Notes under the pieces: model-generated
The model's input: only the letters and a program-made list of their open reading frames with translations
What the model was told of the DNA's origin: nothing
The model's database searches: none
In this document: one piece after another, positions 1-8,600 of the stretch
Layout of the letters: each line of letters starts with the position of its first letter
Numbering within the stretch: the stretch's first letter is position 1
Program-made: the position numbers and the translations under genes
Assembly: GCA_021648365.1 (NCBI GenBank)
Contig: JAKISY010000037.1
Span: 1 to 39,448, forward strand
DNA length: 39,448 nucleotides
Origin: Verrucomicrobiales bacterium
GTDB lineage: Bacteria > Verrucomicrobiota > Verrucomicrobiia > Verrucomicrobiales > DEV007
Direction of reading: 5' to 3'

Positions 1-36
1 TTCAAAGAGGCGGTGTCGTTTTTAGAGGAATGGACA

Positions 37-96
37 GCCATCGTAACAAGACAATTCTAGGGACGGCCGTCCCTAGAATTGTCTTGTTACGATGGC
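37..96. repeat. Perfect 60-bp palindrome with no loop
   Basis: Bases 37-66 are the exact reverse complement of 67-96, with the centre at ggacgg|ccgtcc and no spacer. Symmetry stops sharply at 36/97. The GC-rich core flanked by long arms resembles REP/BIME elements mobilised by REP-associated tyrosine transposases. Its place at the window edge and the zero-length loop also fit a fold-back assembly or library artefact. Which of these it is cannot be told from one copy. Confidence 0.85.
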
Positions 97-517
97 CTCA
101 GAGGCTGCATCTTTGATAAATCAAGGGCCGTTAGCCTGACGCGTATGCGCGTTCGCGGGAGGGCGTGGGTCCGTGTGCAACGTCATGGTATGCTCGTCGC
201 GGTTAGTATTCGTGAAAATCACAAAAAGGGATCACCGTCAGCCTGAACCGACCAATCAACCTCAAGTCGTTTAAAGCATACCTGCTAAGTTCACCTGCCC
301 ACGGTGGGGGCGGAACCGTTCGACTTCAGCGAAAGCCTTTGGTGTTCGAATTTGCCATAAATGCTGAAAATGGAGCGTCGAAAAATTAAGGTAACTCGCT
401 ATCAAGAAACAAGTTATGCTATTTGTCAAGATATGCTGACTGACCCCTTTTCTGACCCCTTTTCTGACCCCTTTTCTTACATTTGGCTCAGGTCATACCC
501 GTTAACCACTTTATTTT
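97..517. other. Non-coding stretch, nothing firmly recognised
   Basis: No convincing gene is seen. The first half (about 120-330) is GC-rich, with short inverted pieces such as CCCAC-G-GTGGG near 299-309. The second half turns AT-rich towards the next gene. A 56-codon open frame at 361-531 reads through the tandem repeat and overlaps the neighbouring gene, and I do not consider it real. Confidence 0.4.
441..476. repeat. Three perfect 12-bp tandem repeats
   Basis: The unit TGACCCCTTTTC occurs three times without a mismatch at 441-452, 453-464 and 465-476, followed by a degenerate start of a fourth. It lies just beyond the 3' end of the minus-strand gene that ends at 518. Function is unknown. 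Slippage-prone repeats of this kind are common beside mobile or recombined DNA. Confidence 0.85.
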
Positions 518-1045
518 TTAGCGCGCCCTAAGCTTGAAGCTATTTATAATGGTTAAAAGTTTTTTCTCAATTGTGCTAAGCTCTAATACTTTCCCATTTT
601 GAGAAATCATAAAAGTAACAAGATTCCCATTTATGACTAGATAGTAAATAGTAGTTGTGATTTTTTCAACAGAATCAGTTGATTTGATTAAAAACGTAGT
701 TTTATAAGCTTTGGTTCCATCAATCATCAAAACTTCAGGCTTTTTCATCAAAGAGTATACAATATTGCTGTTTGAAGGTTCATGTAGAAATTTTGTTGTT
801 TTTTCTATAACTTCCTCCTTTAATTTTTCCTCAGAATACTCGCCTGGAATTACTTGAATTGATCCCTGAATTCCAAGGTTTTTAATTATGTAATAACCGT
901 CATTTATACCATATTTTTGAATTTTAGTACCATAAGTGTATTTAAATGTTACCAAATCATCTGTGTAAACACCGTCAGAAAAACCCTTCGTCACAAAAAT
1001 AAACAATAATGCAAGGACTATTAATATATTAACTTTCATTTGCAT
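518..1045 (-). CDS. Secreted PsbP/DcrB-like small protein, possible RHS partner
   Basis: This 175-aa protein starts with a clear signal peptide (hydrophobic residues about 5-20, likely cleavage after GFS). The rest looks like one alpha/beta domain. The C-terminal half, with a GTKAYKTTF segment, strands around YYLVINGNLVTF and an IINSFKL end, resembles the PsbP/DUF1795 (DcrB) fold. That is inference from pattern only. The start could be either ATG (1045 or 1039). The gene follows the RHS tip on the same strand after 36 bp and is visibly richer in A+T than all other genes here, as is typical of acquired effector/immunity cargo. An export signal would place it in the periplasm, so a role as immunity protein to the adjacent RHS C-terminal domain is possible but unproven. 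Confidence 0.6.
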   Translation of the reverse strand: MQMKVNILIVLALLFIFVTKGFSDGVYTDDLVTFKYTYGTKIQKYGINDGYYIIKNLGIQGSIQVIPGEYSEEKLKEEVIEKTTKFLHEPSNSNIVYSLMKKPEVLMIDGTKAYKTTFLIKSTDSVEKITTTIYYLVINGNLVTFMISQNGKVLELSTIEKKLLTIINSFKLRAR

Positions 1046-1081
1046 AACGCACTAAAATTCCCACCATTCTCTCTTTTGTTA

Positions 1082-2083
1082 TCAGTATAGCACGCCTTCC
1101 AAAGTATGCCTTTTTTTACAATCTTCGTTCTGAGACTTACAGTCTTTTTTGTCTGTGATAAAATTTGTCAGGCATAAGCCTTCCTGACCAAGAACCCAGG
1201 CTTTAACTGTCGCTTGAGCACCTAATGTAGCACTAGAATATATTGAGGTAATTAAGCCCGTTGCGATGGCATTGGCTTCATCAGTAGCTGTATCACAATT
1301 TACTTGTGCCGCATATTCAGTATATGTTGCAGAAGCCATACTGGCGCATCTTTTCTGTGCCCATGCATATCCTTTCGCTGCAATTTTCAGACCAATGTCT
1401 CTGATTTTTTTTAGCCTTTTAATTTCTTTATCGAGACGTATTCTAGCTGCAGGGTTGATAGCTGCTCTACATGTAGTGTAATCACTCTTTGCAGCTTCCT
1501 TGCAAGCACTAAATACACTAGCACAATCACCACCTTCACATAACCCCAAATAATCCACCCGATTCACCCCGTCATTTCCAACGAACCCATAAAGGTTCAA
1601 CCCACCCCGCTCCCCAATCGGATCCCGACTCGGCCAGCGTCCAGTTTTAGGGTTATAATACCTAAAGGCGTAATGTGAATCTCGATCGTTGTCGTAGATT
1701 GCTTTTGTTTTCCTCTGAGGGTGCCTAGCACTGATGCTGGCAACGACGGAGGTGCTTCTTGTGCGTTCGTCGTAGTTGTAGGTAAAACTAAGGTGCTGTT
1801 TGTTGTTACGCGAGGGTGTGGGGCGGCGGTCTTGATTTTCGCTCAAGCTGGCACGGTCGTCATACGCATAGTGGCAGAAGCAAGTTTGCGTGGGGTGTTG
1901 AGAGTGCAACATCGTCCATAATAAATTTTCATACGCATGAGCCGCATGATGTGCTGTGATTTGGCTGGGGGGTGATGAGGTGTTCACAACGGTCGCTTGA
2001 CAATTTTTGTCTGAGCTTGTTTGAATTTGTAATGAAACTTTGAAGCTTTGACAAGAGAAATGATGCAAAAGTATGATCATCAC
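1082..2083 (-). CDS. Orphan RHS tip with unknown C-terminal domain
   Basis: Residues about 139-181 carry the hallmark RHS-associated core end (YYNPKTGRW, SRDPIGERGGLNLYGFVGND, VDYLGL). RHS proteins are shells that deliver a variable C-terminal toxin starting just after this motif. Here a 152-residue domain follows (182-333) with nine cysteines, a basic helical segment (RLDKEIKRLKKIRDIGLK) and a Gly/Ala/Ser-rich helix near 260-275. No toxin family is recognised. The hundreds of YD-repeat residues that should precede the core are absent. Residues 1-98 look like read-through rather than RHS sequence, and the ATG at 2083 has no convincing ribosome site. I therefore read it as a displaced, 5'-truncated tip rather than a complete RHS gene. 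It may be silent until recombined onto a full RHS protein. Confidence 0.6.
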   Translation of the reverse strand: MMIILLHHFSCQSFKVSLQIQTSSDKNCQATVVNTSSPPSQITAHHAAHAYENLLWTMLHSQHPTQTCFCHYAYDDRASLSENQDRRPTPSRNNKQHLSFTYNYDERTRSTSVVASISARHPQRKTKAIYDNDRDSHYAFRYYNPKTGRWPSRDPIGERGGLNLYGFVGNDGVNRVDYLGLCEGGDCASVFSACKEAAKSDYTTCRAAINPAARIRLDKEIKRLKKIRDIGLKIAAKGYAWAQKRCASMASATYTEYAAQVNCDTATDEANAIATGLITSIYSSATLGAQATVKAWVLGQEGLCLTNFITDKKDCKSQNEDCKKRHTLEGVLY

Positions 2084-2183
2084 ATGAGTTGGAACGGCGT
2101 GTAAGAGGCTGTAGATATCGATTTGCTTTTTTGTTGCAGGAGAAAGTTACAGCGAAGGCTAGTTTTTTGGCGTAGTCTGTAGC

Positions 2184-2405
2184 ATGAAACTTCATCAAAA
2201 TCAGCTTTGGAGGCAAGGCGACCAACTTTATCGAATCGTTACTTTGGAGCGCTTGTCGGTGGCTTACAAAAAAAGCAAACAAGGTGAGTCTGAATCCGAG
2301 ACCGAATCTGAAGCTGGCACGCACCATGTGGTGACCAAAAAGGAGTTTTGTCGTTTGATCAAAGGGGCGGTGGAAGTGCCAGATCAAGCAGCCGAGAGCA
2401 AATGA
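2184..2405 (+). CDS. Small conserved-looking hypothetical protein
   Basis: This 73-aa cytoplasmic protein has no signal or membrane segment. It opens with LWRQGDQLYRIVTLERLSV, which reads like two or three beta strands, followed by an acidic Glu/Ser linker and a THHVVTKKEFCRLIKGA tail. The compositional pattern and the clean stop just before the convergent kinase gene support a real gene. I do not recognise a named family. A longer antisense frame covers the same bases but has the look of a shadow. Confidence 0.55.
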   Translation: MKLHQNQLWRQGDQLYRIVTLERLSVAYKKSKQGESESETESEAGTHHVVTKKEFCRLIKGAVEVPDQAAESK

Positions 2406-2435
2406 GGGCGGCGTGGTTAGTTTAGCCACGGCAGA

Positions 2436-3446
2436 CTATTTTTTTAGTTTCAATAGCGTGGCGAGTGCGGGGAAGGTTTGCTGCTTCACCGCGACTTCTT
2501 GCAGGCGTTCGACGGCGGGGGGGATGTGTTGCAAAAAGGTGGTCTTTTGTTTGGCGATGCCGAGAAAGCCGTAGGCTCCGAGGGCTTGCATCAGGCGTTG
2601 GCAAGCGCAGAGGTAGAAGCGCTGGGTGAAGTCCGCCAGGGTGTCGCTATGTCCGGCTTGTTGTTTGAGGGAGAAATAATACTCGAGTAGTTCGTCCCGT
2701 TGAGTCGCGGTGATGGTGACGTAGGGATCAAAGAGCAGCGAGGCTAGGTCGTATTCGGCTAGGCCGAGTCGCATGCCTTGGTAATCGATCAGCCACGCTT
2801 GTTGTCCGCGCATCATGATGTTTTGTGATTGGAAATCACGATGGATCAGTTGGCGTGGTAGTCGTGAGAGTTGATCTACCAGTGCTCCTGCTGCGGGTGA
2901 TTTGCGGATGGTCTCGATATCTTCTGCACTGCAGTCACTGAAGCGTGAGGCGAACTCATCGAAAAAATAATCTTGTTCCCATTGATACAGTGCGGCATCG
3001 AAGGGAGGTTCTAATGCGGGAGCTTGTGAGTCGGGGGTGACTTGGATGTTGTGAATTTTGAACACCTCTTGCAGGGCGCTGCGGTAGTGTGCTGCTTGTG
3101 AGTTCTGCCAGTCCTGCTCGCGGGTTTCCCATAGGTCTTGAGTGCCAAGGTCGGTGAGCCAGAGCAGGTGGGCTTTGGGATTGCGCGCTAGAATCTGCGG
3201 CACATGCACACTATGGTTGTCGAGGAATACGCTGGCTTTGGCAAAGCGAGCATTTTCGGGACGTTCGAGGGTGAAGTGCATGGCGATGACGCTCCAGCTG
3301 GGTTGTTGACTGTCGGTTTTTGAGATGCGGAAAAAACGACGTCCAGAGCCACCTTTGATTATCTCTTCGGTGCTGAGCGATTGCTCTGTGGGTAGAGAAA
3401 AAGCTTCGCGGGTGAGGGCTTCGATGTTGGCAAGATCGGGTGTCAT
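2436..3446 (-). CDS. amgK: Aminoglycoside-phosphotransferase-fold sugar kinase, AmgK-like
   Basis: This 336-aa cytoplasmic kinase of the APH/choline kinase fold has an N-terminal Gly-rich loop GGSGRRFFR that binds ATP. The catalytic loop is HRDFQSQNIM (Asp as base, Asn for Mg) near residues 197-206, and a metal-binding LIDYQGMRLG follows. AmgK phosphorylates N-acetylmuramic acid and GlcNAc at C1 in the cell-wall recycling shortcut of Pseudomonas-type bacteria. The substrate here is inferred from the family and from the nucleotidyltransferase gene 18 bp upstream, the usual amgK-murU arrangement. Length fits the family (about 340 aa). Other APH-fold kinases cannot be excluded. Confidence 0.8.
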   Translation of the reverse strand: MTPDLANIEALTREAFSLPTEQSLSTEEIIKGGSGRRFFRISKTDSQQPSWSVIAMHFTLERPENARFAKASVFLDNHSVHVPQILARNPKAHLLWLTDLGTQDLWETREQDWQNSQAAHYRSALQEVFKIHNIQVTPDSQAPALEPPFDAALYQWEQDYFFDEFASRFSDCSAEDIETIRKSPAAGALVDQLSRLPRQLIHRDFQSQNIMMRGQQAWLIDYQGMRLGLAEYDLASLLFDPYVTITATQRDELLEYYFSLKQQAGHSDTLADFTQRFYLCACQRLMQALGAYGFLGIAKQKTTFLQHIPPAVERLQEVAVKQQTFPALATLLKLKK

Positions 3447-3464
3447 GATGGCGCTAAGTTGGGA

Positions 3465-4409
3465 TCACACATCGGCGTCTAACAAGATACCTGTTGCGGT
3501 CTGTCCGCTACGCACGATCACATTGCGTAGAGATGCTTGCTTTGCGACTTGGGAGTCAGCCCAGAGGATGGAGTTGTCGATGCGGGCATCGGCGGCGACT
3601 ACGCAATCCTGAGCGATGGAGGACAGGGGGCAGACATGGGCGCTGGGATGGATTTGAGCGCTGGGGTGGATGCGTTGTTGATCGTCTTGTCTGCCGTATT
3701 GAGGGAAGCCATTGGTTGAAAGCGCGGCGCTGGCTCGCAAATAAGTGCCTCGGGTGCCGAGATCGGACCAGGTGCCATCATCGATGACGACGCCGCCGAG
3801 GGCGTTTTTCTCGATCAATGCCATAAAAGCTGGGATGACGGATTCCTTTTTGCCTGGAGTGAGAAAGTTGAGAAAATCGGGTCGCACTAGGTAGATTCCG
3901 GTGAACTGGTAGAGTTGATGGGCGGCGGTCTGCAGGCTGTTGCGAATGTCGGTGATTTTTCCTGACTCTGGATGCCAGCCGATTTGTAGCGCCTCGCCTT
4001 GGCTGCGCAATACGAGAGTGACGATGTTGTCGGAGTTTTGGTGTGCTTCGATGACGGGTGCCAAGTTCATGTCGGAGAGGATGTCGCCGTTGTAAACCAT
4101 GAAGGACTCATTTTGGGGTAGCCAATCGGCGATGTTGGCTATGCCGCCACCTGTTTCTAGCAGCTGTTGCTCAAAACGAAAGGAGAGCGGGCAGTTGCGA
4201 TAGCGAGCGTCTGGAAATGCTGGGGCGTAGTGCTCTGGCAAGTGGTGGGTGTTGACCATGAATTGGTCAAAACCCACGCTGATCAGATGATCGAAGGCGT
4301 AGGTGATCAGTGGCTTCTGGTGCAGTGGAATGAGTGGCTTGGGAAGCGCGGCGGTTAAAGATTTTAATCGCGTGCCTTTTCCTGCGCCAAGGACAAATGC
4401 TTGTTTCAT
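3465..4409 (-). CDS. murU: NDP-sugar nucleotidyltransferase, MurU-like with beta-helix tail
   Basis: The Rossmann-type nucleotidyltransferase domain opens with LGAGKGTRLKSLTAALPKPL, the nucleotide-binding signature, and carries YNGDILSD, whose Asp binds the metal. MurU joins UMP to MurNAc-1-phosphate, giving UDP-MurNAc for peptidoglycan recycling. The protein is 314 aa from the ATG at 4409. A GTG three codons earlier is also possible. It is longer than Pseudomonas MurU (about 220 aa) because of a C-terminal hexapeptide-repeat segment (IHPSAQIHPSAHV onward) that should fold as a left-handed beta-helix. That tail is typical of mannose- or glucose-1-phosphate enzymes, so the sugar is inferred mainly from the adjacent AmgK-like kinase. 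Confidence 0.75.
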   Translation of the reverse strand: MKQAFVLGAGKGTRLKSLTAALPKPLIPLHQKPLITYAFDHLISVGFDQFMVNTHHLPEHYAPAFPDARYRNCPLSFRFEQQLLETGGGIANIADWLPQNESFMVYNGDILSDMNLAPVIEAHQNSDNIVTLVLRSQGEALQIGWHPESGKITDIRNSLQTAAHQLYQFTGIYLVRPDFLNFLTPGKKESVIPAFMALIEKNALGGVVIDDGTWSDLGTRGTYLRASAALSTNGFPQYGRQDDQQRIHPSAQIHPSAHVCPLSSIAQDCVVAADARIDNSILWADSQVAKQASLRNVIVRSGQTATGILLDADV

Positions 4410-4733
4410 GCTGGGCACTCTAGCAGACTGTGAGAAGATGCCAAATAAGGAATGTGGCCTTTACACTTCAATTTGAGCTCAAGCTTTGATTGGAAGATAG
4501 CTGGAGGGAATAGAAGATAGGCGACCTGGAAGGTCGAGCAAAGCGTCCAAAGGCGCATAGACACAGAGAGGGGAGATTGAAATACCTAGCGCGGGTGCTT
4601 GCTTGTGAGGTTACGGTGTTTTGCGGACAGGAAGTCAAGGTGGAACTTGCCCCTCCAAATGGAAGGGAATGGGATGGCGATAAAAACTGTAATTTAAGCT
4701 TGGTTAGTTTGTGAGAATGTTGATAATGCGTTT
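4410..4733. other. Intergenic region between divergent genes with one short hairpin
   Basis: No gene is seen in these 324 bases. A perfect hairpin CGACCT-GGA-AGGTCG lies at 4522-4536. Read on the other strand its centre is CTTCCAG, the same core as the hairpin at 36719-36737. The divergent promoters of the nucleotidyltransferase and the PHP phosphatase must lie here, but no convincing -35/-10 pair stands out. Confidence 0.5.
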
Positions 4734-5552
4734 ATGTTGTTCGATTCACATATGCACACAACTTTGTGCAAACATGCAGTAGGTTACCTTTGGGAGTATG
4801 TTGACCGAGGGTGGAAGGCGGGTTTGGATGGGGTGATTTTCACTTGTCACAGTCCGATGCCTGATCAATTTTCGCATCAGGTGCGGATGGAGCCTGATCA
4901 AATTTGGGATTACATCGCATTGGTGGGAGAGGCGCAGGATTCTGCACCAGAGGGTTTTGAAGTGCGTTTGGGTTTAGAGAGCGATTACTTTCCCGGGATG
5001 GAGGAGTGGTTGCAGCAGTTGCATGGTTCGGCTGATTTTCACTATATACTAGGGGCTGTGCATTGGCATATACCTGAGTATAACGCGGCATTTTATAATG
5101 GTGATATGTGGCAGTTTCAGTGTCAATATTTCGAACATCTAGCGGAGTCGGCAGAGTGTGGGTTGTTCGATTGTCTGGCGCATCCTGATTTGGTGAAAAA
5201 CGCTTCGGTGGAGGAGTGGCAATTGGACCGCTTGATGCCCGTCTTAGAAAAAACGCTGGATCGCATCGCGGCGACGGGGGTGGCAATGGAGTTGAACACT
5301 TCGGGCTACCATAAGATTTTTCCGGAAATGAACCCGGGACCAGAAATCTTAGCGATGATGAAAGCCCGCGAGATCCCTGTGGTGCTTGGTTCAGATTCGC
5401 ATCAACCCGAGCGGGTGGCAGCGTCCTTTGAAGCAGCTTTGGGAATGTTGGAAACGGCGGGTTATGATGTGGTCAGCTCTTTTGAGGGGCGGCAACGACA
5501 AGAGTTAGACATTGGCGAAGCCAAAGCTCGTTTGGCTGAAGCGGTGGTGTGA
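4734..5552 (+). CDS. hisK: PHP-family histidinol phosphatase, HisK type
   Basis: This 272-aa cytoplasmic metal-dependent phosphatase has PHP motifs in order: DSHMHT (residues 4-9), the lone His in FTCHSPMP, LGLESDYFPG, GAVHWH, CLAHPDLV and the C-terminal LGSDSHQPE. These supply the trinuclear metal site. The HisK branch converts histidinol phosphate to histidinol in histidine synthesis, and length and motif order fit it. No other his gene is nearby, so a general phosphoesterase role remains possible. No clear Shine-Dalgarno site precedes the ATG. Confidence 0.8.
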   Translation: MLFDSHMHTTLCKHAVGYLWEYVDRGWKAGLDGVIFTCHSPMPDQFSHQVRMEPDQIWDYIALVGEAQDSAPEGFEVRLGLESDYFPGMEEWLQQLHGSADFHYILGAVHWHIPEYNAAFYNGDMWQFQCQYFEHLAESAECGLFDCLAHPDLVKNASVEEWQLDRLMPVLEKTLDRIAATGVAMELNTSGYHKIFPEMNPGPEILAMMKAREIPVVLGSDSHQPERVAASFEAALGMLETAGYDVVSSFEGRQRQELDIGEAKARLAEAVV

Positions 5553-5696
5553 GTGGAGGGGGGCTAGGTTTGATTTTCTAGATGGTGCGGGGTGATCGTT
5601 ACACTTCCGCAGGCTTGAGGTTTTTCCGTGATTACGCTGGCTTGTTACAGGGAAAGGGCTTGAAGGAATGGTGGTTTGAATCGAGGGTGGTGGTCT

Positions 5697-8600
5697 ATGA
5701 ATTTTTTCTACCGATGTTTAGGGCTTTTGTTGTGTTACGGCTTGCTGGTTAGCGGTCATTTTATGGCGCAGGCAGGTGATTGGCCGATGTGGCGCTATGA
5801 TGCGGGGCGGGGGGCATGGACTGCAGATGCTTTGCCAGAGGGCTTGCAGTTGCAGTGGGTGCGTGACTTGCCTAAGGCTGCGCCTGCGTGGCCGGAGACT
5901 CAGCCGAAGTTGCAGTTTGATGCGGTAGCGCAACCGGTGGTGATGGGGCAGCGGATTTTTGTGCCATCGAGTCGCTATGATTCGGTGACGGCCTACAGCA
6001 CTCGCACGGGTAAAGAGCTGTGGCGATTTTATAGCAATGGTCCGGTTCGTTTTGCTCCTATCGCTGACAAAGGTAAGGTGTATTTTGTTTCAGACGACGG
6101 CTTCCTCTACGCGCTTGAGGCTGCCAGTGGGAAGATGTTGTGGAAGGTGAAAGGTGGACCTGAACAGCGTCGTTTGTTGTTGGGAAATCGACGTTTGATC
6201 TCATCGTGGCCAGCTCGAGGTGGGGTAGTATTGCATCAAGACAAACTTTATTTTGGGGCGAGTATCTGGCCTTTCATGGGGATTTTTATTCGTGCGGTCG
6301 ATCCCGAAACGGGGGAAGTGCTATGGACCAATAGTGGGGATGGCACTAACTACATCAATCAACCTCATGGTGGTGCGGTCGCCTTTTCCGGCTTGGTTCC
6401 TCAAGGGCATTTGGCTGCCAGCGGAAATGAGTTGGTAGTTCCTGGTGGGCGCTCGGTTCCTGGGGTGTATGACGCTAAAACGGGCAAGCAACTGAACTTT
6501 GCTTTTTCTGAAGGTAAAAAAGAAGGTGGGCATCAGGTGGGGGCGGTGGGTGAATTGTTGTTCGCTCAGGATCGCGCTTTCACTTTGCAAGATGGGCTAG
6601 CGATAGGTGGAGGCGCTCCTGCTGTGTTTAATCACCAGCAGATGTTAGCTGCTGGTCCTAAGAGCATCCTGATTCGTTCGGCTCAGGTGGAGATGAAGGA
6701 AATAGAGCAAACGGATCGTCGCGGAAAAAAAATCAAAAAGACGACGGTTAGCTATAAAACGTTATCTCAAGAGGAATTGTCAGAACCGATCAAGGGTCGA
6801 TGGATGATGGCAGCGGGTGATACTTTTTATGCCGGGGGCAAAGACCTGGTCTCAGCTTATCAATCGGGTAAAAAATCTCCTATCTGGTCCGCTAAGATCA
6901 AAGGGGAGGTTGTTAGCATGCTGGCTGCGGATGACCGGCTTTTTGTGCTAAACAATGAGGGAGCGCTCTATTGTTTTGCGTCTCATGCTCCCAAGGATGG
7001 TGTCAGTAAATTATCCCTGCCTACGGATAAGCTGACAGCCACGACTAAAGATGCGTGGACTTCTAAGGTGAAAGATATGCTCGCTACCAAAGGCTCGGGT
7101 GAGGGCTATGCTATGGTCTTCGGAGTCGCTTCGGGACGTTTGTTGGATGAACTGCTGTTGCAATCCAAGTTGAATATCATCGTGCTGGAGCAAGATGCTA
7201 AAAAGGCAGACGGCTTTCGCCGCCGCATGCAAGCGCTTGGATCCTACGGCTCACGTATCGCTTTGATCGAAGGCGAGTTGGAACTAGGCGGCTTACCTAC
7301 CTACTTGTGTAATTTGATCACTGCTGAGAACGCTGATTTCTTGCAACTGTTGGTAAAAAAGAACAGCCAAGTTAAGCGGGTCTTTAATGCGCTACGTCCC
7401 TACGGCGGTTTATTGTCTGTGCCGATGTCGGATGAGCAGCATCAATCGCTGCTACGTCGAGTGAGCAGTGATCAGGCATTAGCTCAAGCGCAGATCAAGC
7501 GTGCTGGGCAGATGACCTCGCTCGTTCGTGCCGGTGCTTTGCCTGACAGTGATATGTGGACGCATCAGTATGGCAATGTGGAGCAGACTTTGGTGTCTCG
7601 AGACAAAAGAGTGAAGGCTCCTTTCGGAGTATTATGGTTTGGGGGTGCTTCTCATGCGGGTATTTTGCCAAGGCATGGGCATGGACCTTCTCCACAAGTG
7701 GCAGGAGGGCGTTTGTTTATTGAGGGCCCCGATATGCTGCGTGCGAGCGATGTCTATACGGGTCGGGTGATGTGGGAGCACAAGATTCCAGGTTTTGGAG
7801 AGTATTTTAATCGCACCGATCACTTTGCTGGAGCAGGTGAAACGGGCAGCAATTATGTTTCGATGGCTGACCATGTCTATGCGATGATGGAGCATGAGAT
7901 CCTCGAACTGAATGCCGAGAATGGTAAGTTGGAGAAGAAGTTTTTGCTGCCTACAACGGACAAGAAGAAACCGTATGCAGTGAAAGATCGATGGGGGTCG
8001 ATTCGAGTATCTGGTGATTATTTGATTGCCACGGCGATGCCTTTAGCGCTGGAGGGGGACGATAAAAAGAAAGGCGGTAAGCTAAACACGGGGCAGGGTT
8101 CGGGCAGTCGTTTGTTAGTGGTTTACGATCGCCATAGTGGCAAACTTTTATGGCAAAAGTCGGCGCAGTTTAATTTTCGTCACAATAACATTGCAGTCGC
8201 AGATGATAGGATTTTTTGCATCGACCGCTTGACGGAGCAGAAAGAGAAGTCCTTGGCGCGGCGTGGTTTAAAGTTTTCTGGCAAACCGACCCTGTATTGT
8301 TTGGATTTGGGGAGTGGGGATGTGTTGTGGCAACGTGACAAAGATATATTTGGCACCTTTCTGAACTACTCTAGGCAATACGATATTTTGCTGCAAGCTG
8401 GCAGTGCCTATCGTGATCGGGCAAAAGACGAGAGCGGTAAGGGCATGATGGCATTGCGTGGTGAAAGCGGAAAGGTGATCTGGTTCGATGAGAAGATCGA
8501 ATACAACGGGCCTTGTTTGTTGTGGAAGGATAAAATACTCACTAATGGCGCTGGAGGCTTTGCCGTGGAATTGCTTAATGGACGTAAGACGGGATGGAAC

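Noticed and set aside
1..60. Plus-strand open end FKEAVSFLEEWT... stopping inside the palindrome
   Set aside because: Only 19 codons are visible and the similarity to a RAYT tail is too loose to call a gene.
361..531. 56-codon plus-strand frame through the 12-bp repeats (TDPFSDPFSDPFS)
   Set aside because: It is made largely by the tandem repeat, overlaps the 3' end of the AT-rich gene and has no ribosome site.
1929..2429. 166-codon minus-strand frame
   Set aside because: It is antisense to the more convincing 73-aa gene and overlaps the RHS frame; the composition is not protein-like.
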